From NCBI RefSeq assembly GCF_016908655.1, contig NZ_JAFBEI010000012.1:1-53017 (forward strand): 53,017 nt of DNA, read 5' to 3'. Under the pieces are notes generated by a model. The model worked only from the letters and a program-made list of their open reading frames with translations. It made no database searches and was not told the DNA's origin. Origin of the DNA: Streptococcus saliviloxodontae (GTDB taxonomy: Bacteria; Bacillota; Bacilli; Lactobacillales; Streptococcaceae). The first letter of the stretch is position 1. Every line of letters starts with the position of its first letter. This document shows positions 45,597 to 53,017 of this stretch, piece by piece. Both the position numbers and the translations under genes were made by a program.

Positions 45597-47726
45597 TTAC
45601 TCTTTATTTTCTTTCGTTTCTGTTTGGACTGGACGTGGCAATAAGGCTTTCATAGAGGCATCTACACGACCCTTATCGTCAACCTTGATAACTTTGACAT
45701 CAACTTCATCACCAATTTCAAGGACATCTTCCACCTTCTCGGTGCGTGTCCATGCCATTTCAGAGATATGAACAAGGGCATCTTTTTTATCAAAGAGGTT
45801 GACAAAGGCACCGAATTTCTCAATACGAACAACTTTAGCGTGATAAACCTCACCAACCTTAGCTTCACGAACTAGGCCAGCAATAATCTCTTTGGTACGG
45901 TCAATAGCTGCTTGATCGGAAGAAAAGATAGAGACGTTTCCTTCTTCGTCAATATCGATCTTAACACCAGTCTCTGCAATAATCTTATCAATCGTTTCAC
46001 CACCTTTACCGATGACAACCTTGATTTTATCAACATCAATCTTAATAGTGTCAATCTTAGGCGCTGTTGGAGCTAATGCCAAACGTGGCTCAGCGATTGT
46101 TGCTTCAATGACATCAAGGATTTCAAAGCGTGCTTTTTTAGCCTGAGAAAGAGCTTCTTCTAAAATCTGCGGGGTAATTCCTGCAATTTTGATATCCATT
46201 TGTAGGGCAGTAATCCCTTCACGAGTTCCTGCCACCTTAAAGTCCATATCACCAAAGTGATCTTCCAAACCTTGAATATCCGTCAATACTGTATAGTTAG
46301 TCCCATCTGAAATCAAGCCCATGGCAATTCCTGCAACAGGAGCCTTAATCGGCACACCACCAGCCATAAGGGCCAAAGTACCTGCGCAGATAGAGGCTTG
46401 AGAGGAAGACCCATTTGACTCTAACACTTCGGCCACCAAACGGATCGCATAAGGAAACTCTTCTAGACTAGGAAGTACCTGAGCCAAAGCGCGTTCGCCA
46501 AGAGCTCCGTGACCAATCTCACGGCGTCCTGCAGCTCCGTAACGACCTGTTTCTCCGACAGAATATTGTGGAAAATTGTAATGGTGTAAGAAGCGTTTTT
46601 TATATTCTGGATCAAGTCCGTCTACAATTTGTGTTTCGCTCATCGGTGCCAAGGTTAAGACTGATAAGGCCTGAGTCTGACCTCGAGTAAAGAGACCCGA
46701 ACCATGAACTTTTGGCAAGAAATCAATCTCAGCTTCCAAAGGACGAATCTCATCAACACGTCGACCGTCAGGACGAATCTTATCCTCTGTAATCAGACGA
46801 CGAACCTCTGCATGTTCCATTTGTTCCAAGATTTCAGCCACATCACGCATGATACGGTCATAGTCCTCATGGTCGGCATAACGCTCCTCGTAAACAGCTA
46901 TCACTCCTTCTTTGACAGCTTCAGTCGCTGCTTCACGTGCTTTTTTCTCCTCAACCTGAACGGCTTTTTGGAGGTCGGTATTATAAGTTTCAACAATCTC
47001 AGCTTGAAGCTCTGCGTCAACCTGCAACAACTCAACCTCTGCTTTTTCTTTACCAACAGCCGCTACGATATCTTCTTGGAAGGCGATTAAGTCACGAATA
47101 GCTTCGTGACCTCTAAGAAGTGCTTCTAGCATGATGTCTTCTGATAACTCTTTAGCTCCAGATTCCACCATATTGATTGCTTCTTTAGTTCCTGCCACAG
47201 TCAATTCTAGTAATGAAGCTTCTTTTTCAGCAGCAGTTGGATTAATAATATAATCACCGTCTTTATAGGCTACCTGAACCCCTGCGATAGGTCCATTGAA
47301 AGGAATATCTGAGATGGAAAGAGCAAGCGAACTCCCAAACATAGCTGCCATAGGAGCGCTAGCATTTTCATCGTAAGACAGAACCGTATTGATAACCTGA
47401 ACCTCATTACGAAAGCCTTCGTCAAACATTGGACGAATAGGACGGTCAATCAAACGAGCTGTCAAAGTTGCATCTGTTGATGGACGCCCCTCACGCTTGT
47501 TAAAACCACCTGGAAATTTACCTGCGGCATACATTTTCTCTTCATAATTAACTTGAAGCGGGAAAAAATCTCCTGTCGCCATCTTTTTGGACATAACAGC
47601 CGCTGTTAGTACCGTTGACTCTCCGTAGCGAACAACAACTGAACCGTTCGCTTGTTTGGCAACTTGACCGATTTCAACAACCAAGGGTCTTCCAGCAAAA
47701 CTTGTTTCAAACGTTTGTTTAGACAT
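45597..47726 (-). CDS. pnp: Polyribonucleotide nucleotidyltransferase (PNPase)
   Basis: Phosphorolytic 3'-5' exoribonuclease of RNA decay. 709 aa from ATG 47726 ([20 protein letters not shown]), with GAGGTGG upstream. Two RNase PH domains (first about 1-220 with [20 protein letters not shown]; second about 305-540 with [16 protein letters not shown] and [20 protein letters not shown]), then a KH domain ([19 protein letters not shown]) and an S1 domain ([20 protein letters not shown]). The 30-residue upstream extension is rejected as it lacks family sequence. Confidence 0.97.
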   Translation of the reverse strand: MSKQTFETSFAGRPLVVEIGQVAKQANGSVVVRYGESTVLTAAVMSKKMATGDFFPLQVNYEEKMYAAGKFPGGFNKREGRPSTDATLTARLIDRPIRPMFDEGFRNEVQVINTVLSYDENASAPMAAMFGSSLALSISDIPFNGPIAGVQVAYKDGDYIINPTAAEKEASLLELTVAGTKEAINMVESGAKELSEDIMLEALLRGHEAIRDLIAFQEDIVAAVGKEKAEVELLQVDAELQAEIVETYNTDLQKAVQVEEKKAREAATEAVKEGVIAVYEERYADHEDYDRIMRDVAEILEQMEHAEVRRLITEDKIRPDGRRVDEIRPLEAEIDFLPKVHGSGLFTRGQTQALSVLTLAPMSETQIVDGLDPEYKKRFLHHYNFPQYSVGETGRYGAAGRREIGHGALGERALAQVLPSLEEFPYAIRLVAEVLESNGSSSQASICAGTLALMAGGVPIKAPVAGIAMGLISDGTNYTVLTDIQGLEDHFGDMDFKVAGTREGITALQMDIKIAGITPQILEEALSQAKKARFEILDVIEATIAEPRLALAPTAPKIDTIKIDVDKIKVVIGKGGETIDKIIAETGVKIDIDEEGNVSIFSSDQAAIDRTKEIIAGLVREAKVGEVYHAKVVRIEKFGAFVNLFDKKDALVHISEMAWTRTEKVEDVLEIGDEVDVKVIKVDDKGRVDASMKALLPRPVQTETKENKE

Positions 47727-47932
47727 GTAGCCACCTCTTAACTTTAAATTCGATACCTGTTTTTCTACAAAAATCAGCCTGACAATCTTGTTAAACTCAT
47801 CTTTGCATAAAATCATGGTATCACTATCATTCTAACATATTTTAAAGGAATTGACACTCGGCCGACATGGAAAATAGCAGCAAGAATCTCCCCAAAGCCC
47901 CTTATTAAAAGGAATACTTCTTTCATTGACAA

Positions 47933-47964
47933 CAAAAAAGAACCTGAGATTAACTCAGATTCTT
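47933..47964 (-). terminator. Terminator after the LPxTG surface protein gene
   Basis: AAGAATCTGAG pairs with CTCAGGTTCTT (one mismatch) around a 5-nt loop, followed by six T on the minus strand. Confidence 0.85.
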
Positions 47965-47978
47965 AAATAGTCATTAGA

Positions 47979-50900
47979 CTAACCTTGTTTTTTACGACGT
48001 TTAGAAGCAAATCCACCTAGTGCAGTAGCTGCTAAAATAGCCGAACCTACTAGGGTAACTACTGATTCTTCTTCACCAGTTGATGGCAAGCTTGCTTGAT
48101 AGTTTGCCTTAGCTGGTGCTGGGGTTTGACTTGTCGTATTTGTCCAAGTTTTTTGTCCAAGTGCAACTGGTGTTGCTTGGGCTGGAGTCTCAGGAGAAGC
48201 AGGAGTTTCTGGCACTTGTGCAACAAGCTCACGATAAACGTAAGTTATAACTGTCGTTCCTTCAGAAACTTCTCCTTTCTCTGTTCCAACTGTTTTCTCA
48301 AGGACAAGTTCATATGTCTTACCGTTGAACTCGATAGTGCTTGGTTTATTGTCCGTTGTGTCGTAAGGTGTCTTAACATCACTTGTTGGTGTATCTGTCA
48401 CTGGATCTTTGATCACATTTCCTGATTCATCAACATAGTGAACCACAACGTTACCTTTTGGTGTTTCAACTGGTGTTACTGGTGTTGCTTTGAGTTTGTA
48501 AACATAAGTAACTTCAGTTGTACCTTCTACGACTTCACCTGATTCCTGACCAATTGTCTTAGTTGGAACAAGTTCATAGGTCTTACCGTTGAACTCAATA
48601 GTACTTGGTTTGTTGTCCGTTGTGTCGTAAGGTGTCTTAACGTCACTTGTTGGTGTATCTGTCACTGGATCTTTGATCACATTGCCTGATTCATCAACAT
48701 AGTGAACCACAACGTTACCTTTTGGTGTTTCAACTGGTGTTACTGGGGTTGCTTTGAGTTTGTAAACATAAGTAACTTCAGTTGTACCTTCTACAACTTC
48801 ACCTGATTCCTGACCAATTGTCTTAGTTGGAACAAGTTCATAGGTCTTACCGTTGAACTCGATAGTGCTTGGTTTATTGTCCGTTGTGTCGTAAGGTGTC
48901 TTAACATCACTTGTTGGTGTATCTGTCACTTGATCTTTGATCACATTTCCTGATTCATCAACATAGTGAACCACTACGTTACCTTTTGGTGTTTCAACTG
49001 GCGTTACTGGCTCTTCTTTAAGTTTGTAAACATAAGTAACTTCAGTTGTACCTTCTACAACTTCACCTGATTCCTGACCAATTGTCTTAGTTGGAACAAG
49101 TTCATAGGTCTTACCGTTGAACTCGATAGTGCTTGGTTTATTGTCCGTTGTGTCGTAAGGTGTCTTAACATCACTTGTTGGTGTATCTGTTACTGGATCT
49201 TTGATCACATTTCCTGATTCATCAACATAGTGAACCACAACGTTACCTTTTGGTGTTTCAACTGGTGTTACTTTGAGTTTGTAAACATAAGTAACTTCAG
49301 TTGTACCTTCTACAACTTCACCTGATTCCTGACCAATTGTCTTAGTTGGAACAAGTTCATAGGTCTTACCGTTGAACTCGATAGTGCTTGGTTTATTGTC
49401 CGTTGTGTCGTAAGGTGTCTTAACATCACTTGTTGGTGTATCTGTTACTGGATCTTTGATCACATTTCCTGATTCATCAACATAGTGAACCACAACGTTA
49501 CCTTTTGGTGTTTCAACTGGTGTTACTGGGGTTGCTTTTACCTTGTACTCGTAAGTAATCGTTTGGGTTGTTTCTGTTACTGTACCATCTGATGGTGCAT
49601 CTCCATCGTTTGTACGAGTACGAACGAGTTCGTAAGTCACACCATCTTTTGTGATTTCAGCTGGCGCTTCATCGCTGTAGGCTTCGTCTACTGGTGCATC
49701 TGTCTTAACTGATTTGTCGTCTGCGATTTCAGTTTCTGTACCTTCAATCACGTAACGAGCTACGACGTTGCCTGTTGGTGTTGCTGGGGTTGCTTTTACC
49801 TTGTACTCGTAAGTGATCGTTTGGGTAGCTTCTGTAACAGTACCGTTGGCTGCCGCATCTCCATCGTTTGTACGAGTACGAACGAGTTCGTAAGTCACAC
49901 CATCTTTTGTGATTTCAGCTGGCGCTTCATCGCTGTAGGCTTCGTCTACTGGCGCTTCGGTCTTAACTGATTTATCATCTGCGATTTCAGTTTCTGTACC
50001 TTCAATCACGTAACGAGCTACGACGTTGCCTGTTGGTGTTGCTGGCTCTTCTTTAAGTTTGTAGACGTAAGTGATTTCTGTTGTGCCTTCGACAACGTTT
50101 CCTTGCTCTTCAGCAGTTGTGTCTGCTGTGATAACTTTGCCATCTACAAGCTGTGTTTGGCCTGAAGCATCTTCTACAGCTGTACCAACGAGGACATATG
50201 TCTTGCCGTCAACTGTGATTTCGGCTGGTTTGTTATCAACTGCAGTGTCGTAAGCTACATCGGTCTTCTCTGTTGTGACAACTGGATTACCAACAACTTG
50301 GCCGTCGCTATCAACTTGACTGGTTGTCGTTGTTGTTTCAATCACAGTTTTGGCTGTGTCTTCAACGTCTGCTTGAAGGGTTTGACCATCTTCTGTCACA
50401 TAGTGAACAACAACGTTACCTTCTTTAGTTACAGTGTCAACTTTTTCAGTTGTCTTAAGAACGTATTGGTAAGTAATCGTTTGGGTCTCTTCTGTAACAG
50501 TACCGTTAGTTGGCGCATCGCCGTCATTTTGACGAACTGGAGCTGTTGTTGAGAGGACATAGACTTTGCCATCTTTACCAGTGATTTCGGCCGGCGCTTC
50601 ATCGCTGTAGGCTTCGTCTACTGGTGCATCTGTCTTAACTGATTTGTCGTCTGCGATTTCAGTTTCTGTACCTTCAATCACGTAACGAGCTACGACGTTG
50701 CCTGTTGGTGTTGCTGGCTCTTCTTTAAGTTTGTAAACATAAGTGATTTCTGTTGTACCTTCGACAACGTTGCCTTGCTCTTCAGCTGTTGTGTCTGCTG
50801 TGACAACTTTGCCATCTACAAGCTGTGTTTGGCCTGAAGCATCTTCTACAGCTGTACCAACGAGGACATATGTCTTACCGTCAACTGTGATTTCGGCTGG

Positions 50901-53017
50901 TTTGTTATCAACTGCAGTGTCGTAAGCTACATCGGTCTTCTCTGTTGTGACAACTGGATCACCAACAACTTGGCCATCGCTATCAACTTGACTGGTTGTC
51001 GTTGTTGTTTCAATCACAGTTTTGGCTGTGTCTTCAACGTCTGCTTGAAGGGTTTGACCATCTTCTGTCACATAGTGAACAACAACGTTACCTTCTTTAG
51101 TTACAGTGTCAACTTTTTCAGTTGTCTTAAGAACGTATTGGTAAGTGATTGTTTGTGTCTCTTCTGTAACAGTGCCGTTAGTTGGCGCATCGCCGTCATT
51201 TTGACGAACTGGAGCTGTTGTTGAGAGGACATAGACTTTGCCATCTTTACCAGTGATTTCGGCCGGTGCTTCATCGTTGTAGGCTTCGTCTACTGGCGCT
51301 TCGGTCTTAACTGATTTGTCGTCTGCGATTTCAGTTTCTGTACCTTCAATCACGTAACGAGCTACGACATTACCTGTTGGTGTTGCTGGCTCTTCTTTAA
51401 GTTTGTAAACGTAAGTGATTTCTGTTGTGCCTTCGACAACGTTGCCTTGCTCTTCAGCTGTTGTGTCTGCTGTGACAACTTTGCCATCTACAAGCTGTGT
51501 TTGGCCTGAAGCATCTTCTACAGCTGTACCAACGAGGACATATGTCTTGCCGTCAACTGTGATTTCGGCTGGTTTGTTATCAGCTGCAGTGTCGTAAGCT
51601 ACATCGGTCTTCTCTGTTGTGACAACTGGATCACCAACAACTTGGCCGTCGCTATCAACTTGACTGGTTGTCGTTGTTGTTTCAATCACAGTTTTGGCTG
51701 TGTCTTCAACGTCTGCTTGAAGGGTTTGACCATCTTCTGTCACATAGTGAACAACAACGTTACCTTCTTTAGTTACAGTGTCAACTTTTTCAGTTGTCTT
51801 AAGAACGTATTGGTAAGTAATCGTTTGTGTCTCTTCTGTAACAGTACCGTTAGTTGGCGCATCGCCGTCATTTTGACGAACTGGAGCTGTTGTTGAGAGG
51901 ACATAGACTTTGCCATCTTTACCAGTGATTTCAGCTGGCGCTTCATCGCTATAGGCTTCGTCTACTGGCGCATCTGTCTTAACTGATTTATCATCTGCGA
52001 TTTCAGTTTCTGTACCTTCAATCACGTAACGAGCTACGACGTTGCCTGTTGGTGTTGCTGGCTCTTCTTTAAGTTTGTAGACGTAAGTGATTGATTTTGT
52101 ACCTTCTGCCACCTCACCTGTAGCTGCGTCTGTACCGAATGTGAAGCCTGCATTGTTTGATGCAAGGGAGCCATCAGCGTTAACTGTACCTACCGTCGCT
52201 GCTGTTTCTTCTGCTACCAACTCATACGTTTTACCATCTTTAGTGATAGTTGCTGGACGTTCTACTGTCGCTGTTGAATCTACATCGCCTGCTGTTTCGG
52301 CTGTGTTGTAGGCTGTACCCACTGCAACTTCAGTTGAGTCTTTGTACTCTGTACCGATGACGTTACCTTCTGTATCAACGTAATTAACGACTACTGAACC
52401 TTTTGCCTCTTCCACCTTACGGTATTCGTAGGTCACATGTTGCTCACCCTCACGAAGAGTGCCTTCTTCAGCGTCAGAACCCGCTTTTACGCCAACCAAT
52501 TCGTATTTCACACCATCTTTTTCGATGACAGTTGGTTTTTCTGTGCCATTTTCAGCGGTATTGTAAGGAACAGCATTACCATCCTTATCGCGGATATAGG
52601 CTGTTGGTGTGTCTGTGTAGGTATCTTGGAGCTTCGTATCTGTTCCTTGGATAACATAGTCCACAATCACACGACCTTTCGGTACTTCTGTGTATTCATA
52701 AGTGATGTCTTGAGTGCCTTCTTTGACAGTGCCAGCTGCTGGCGCATCACCATCGTTCGTACGAGTGCCTACTAACTCATAGCGCTTGCCATCTTTTTCA
52801 AGAGAAGCAGGTGCTTTGTCTGAATACTCTTCCCCAACCGGAGATTCTGGTTTCACCACTTTATCATCTACCAATTTTGTATCAGTGTTCACCAAGACAT
52901 AATGCGCGTTAACCCTACCTTTTGGCTCTTCTTTAAGTTTGTAGACGTAAGTGATTTCTGTTGTGCCTTCGACAACGTTGCCTTGCTCTTCAGCTGTTGT
53001 GTCTGCTGTGACAACTT
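47979..53017 (-). CDS. Giant LPxTG-anchored MucBP-repeat surface adhesin (5' end outside the window)
   Basis: The frame is open to the window edge, so only the C-terminal approximately 1,680 residues are seen. About 16 related units of 75-130 aa begin GNVVVHYV/GxVVxxYV and end in ITYxYKLK, the pattern of MucBP-type domains of mucus-binding adhesins. From N to C: one partial and three diverged units, three tandem copies of a 224-aa two-unit block, two shorter units, then five nearly identical C-type units (PTSDVKTPYDTTDNKPS) separated by TPVETPK linkers. It ends with a Pro-rich spacer, LPSTGEEE, a hydrophobic helix and KRRKKQG, a sortase A anchor. It probably mediates host or mucin adhesion. 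Confidence 0.93.
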   Translation of the reverse strand, partial: VVTADTTAEEQGNVVEGTTEITYVYKLKEEPKGRVNAHYVLVNTDTKLVDDKVVKPESPVGEEYSDKAPASLEKDGKRYELVGTRTNDGDAPAAGTVKEGTQDITYEYTEVPKGRVIVDYVIQGTDTKLQDTYTDTPTAYIRDKDGNAVPYNTAENGTEKPTVIEKDGVKYELVGVKAGSDAEEGTLREGEQHVTYEYRKVEEAKGSVVVNYVDTEGNVIGTEYKDSTEVAVGTAYNTAETAGDVDSTATVERPATITKDGKTYELVAEETAATVGTVNADGSLASNNAGFTFGTDAATGEVAEGTKSITYVYKLKEEPATPTGNVVARYVIEGTETEIADDKSVKTDAPVDEAYSDEAPAEITGKDGKVYVLSTTAPVRQNDGDAPTNGTVTEETQTITYQYVLKTTEKVDTVTKEGNVVVHYVTEDGQTLQADVEDTAKTVIETTTTTSQVDSDGQVVGDPVVTTEKTDVAYDTAADNKPAEITVDGKTYVLVGTAVEDASGQTQLVDGKVVTADTTAEEQGNVVEGTTEITYVYKLKEEPATPTGNVVARYVIEGTETEIADDKSVKTEAPVDEAYNDEAPAEITGKDGKVYVLSTTAPVRQNDGDAPTNGTVTEETQTITYQYVLKTTEKVDTVTKEGNVVVHYVTEDGQTLQADVEDTAKTVIETTTTTSQVDSDGQVVGDPVVTTEKTDVAYDTAVDNKPAEITVDGKTYVLVGTAVEDASGQTQLVDGKVVTADTTAEEQGNVVEGTTEITYVYKLKEEPATPTGNVVARYVIEGTETEIADDKSVKTDAPVDEAYSDEAPAEITGKDGKVYVLSTTAPVRQNDGDAPTNGTVTEETQTITYQYVLKTTEKVDTVTKEGNVVVHYVTEDGQTLQADVEDTAKTVIETTTTTSQVDSDGQVVGNPVVTTEKTDVAYDTAVDNKPAEITVDGKTYVLVGTAVEDASGQTQLVDGKVITADTTAEEQGNVVEGTTEITYVYKLKEEPATPTGNVVARYVIEGTETEIADDKSVKTEAPVDEAYSDEAPAEITKDGVTYELVRTRTNDGDAAANGTVTEATQTITYEYKVKATPATPTGNVVARYVIEGTETEIADDKSVKTDAPVDEAYSDEAPAEITKDGVTYELVRTRTNDGDAPSDGTVTETTQTITYEYKVKATPVTPVETPKGNVVVHYVDESGNVIKDPVTDTPTSDVKTPYDTTDNKPSTIEFNGKTYELVPTKTIGQESGEVVEGTTEVTYVYKLKVTPVETPKGNVVVHYVDESGNVIKDPVTDTPTSDVKTPYDTTDNKPSTIEFNGKTYELVPTKTIGQESGEVVEGTTEVTYVYKLKEEPVTPVETPKGNVVVHYVDESGNVIKDQVTDTPTSDVKTPYDTTDNKPSTIEFNGKTYELVPTKTIGQESGEVVEGTTEVTYVYKLKATPVTPVETPKGNVVVHYVDESGNVIKDPVTDTPTSDVKTPYDTTDNKPSTIEFNGKTYELVPTKTIGQESGEVVEGTTEVTYVYKLKATPVTPVETPKGNVVVHYVDESGNVIKDPVTDTPTSDVKTPYDTTDNKPSTIEFNGKTYELVLEKTVGTEKGEVSEGTTVITYVYRELVAQVPETPASPETPAQATPVALGQKTWTNTTSQTPAPAKANYQASLPSTGEEESVVTLVGSAILAATALGGFASKRRKKQG
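48190..49545 (-). repeat. Five tandem C-type MucBP repeats (about 250-270 bp each)
   Basis: Five nearly identical DNA units are spaced about 267, 258, 267 and 252 bp apart; length differences lie in the TPVETPK/EEP linker. Sequence differences are few: one unit has DQVTD instead of DPVTD, and the last has LEKTVGTEKGEVSEGT. Confidence 0.9.
50044..52060 (-). repeat. Three tandem 672-bp repeats in the surface protein gene
   Basis: Landmark sequences recur at exactly 672-bp intervals (50071, 50743, 51415), encoding a 224-aa block of two MucBP units. Copies differ only at scattered bases (for example GDPVV/GNPVV, TDAPVD/TEAPVD, AYSDEA/AYNDEA). Another copy of the second unit begins at the window edge (52922-53017). 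Confidence 0.92.

Noticed and set aside
47727..47816. 30-codon N-terminal extension of pnp
   Set aside because: It lacks conserved sequence, and the GAGGTGG site fits ATG 47726.
50071..51896. Repeated plus-strand open frames of 60 and 84 codons opposite the surface gene
   Set aside because: They recur every 672 bp only because the coding strand repeats; there is no ribosome-binding site or family match.
48190..52060. CRISPR-like regular repeats
   Set aside because: The repeats are long, in frame and encode MucBP domains; there are no short repeats with unique spacers and no cas genes.

Overview
The window looks like chromosome from a streptococcus of the salivarius group (S. salivarius, S. 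vestibularis or S. thermophilus type). The evidence is low-GC sequence, strong Shine-Dalgarno sites, streptococcal gene neighbourhoods (ilvBNC; fba-tRNA-pyrG-rpoE-tig; hrcA-grpE-dnaK-dnaJ; pnp-sseB-cysE-cysS-mrnC-rlmB; rplM-rpsI), a tRNA-Leu with an AAG anticodon, and a very large LPxTG protein built from MucBP-like repeats. Species cannot be fixed from the sequence alone.

Layout. 1-6.2 kb (minus strand): branched-chain amino acid synthesis (ilvB, ilvN, ilvC) with a CodY-like box, then a fatty acid kinase gene (fakA), an Asp23/Gls24-family gene and rpmB. 6.42-14.48 kb: an approximately 8 kb integrative element, all genes on the plus strand, inserted exactly in the last codons of fba. It is bounded by 21-bp direct repeats. 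It carries a tyrosine integrase, a putative excisionase, an HUH replication/relaxase protein, an FtsK/TcpA-like ATPase, an EEP-fold nuclease/phosphatase, two different metallophosphoesterases and several unknown genes. Short paired repeats near both ends look like integrase arm sites. A hairpin-rich region before the HUH gene is the best origin candidate.

14.5-20 kb (minus): fba, tRNA-Leu, pyrG with a CTP-sensing attenuator, rpoE and tig. 19.8-24.5 kb: an mscS gene broken by an amber codon, a UPF0340 gene, a bacteriocin-immunity-like gene, and a translationally coupled MORN-protein/OatA pair in which the OatA protein carries two SGNH domains. 24.5-32.2 kb (minus): an ECF S component, a pyridoxine/HMP kinase, truA, and the hrcA-grpE-dnaK-dnaJ heat-shock operon with two CIRCE operators. 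Two similar-sized, multi-branched inverted-repeat structures flank dnaK. 32.2-38 kb (minus): a PadR/DUF2812 module (one DUF2812 gene frameshifted), a peptidoglycan-remodelling operon (histidine phosphatase, LdcB, GH73), a UPF0210/ACT pair and a GlsB-like membrane protein. 38-47.8 kb (minus): rpsI and rplM with an L13-type leader, a degV/fakB, an NYN ribonuclease, rlmB, mrnC, cysS, a nucleoside phosphorylase, cysE, sseB and pnp. From 48 kb to the window edge: the 3' part of the giant repeat surface protein, which includes three 672-bp tandem repeats.

The most promising place for an undescribed system is the integrative element, with its EEP plus two-phosphoesterase cargo. After that come the structured RNA/DNA elements around dnaK.
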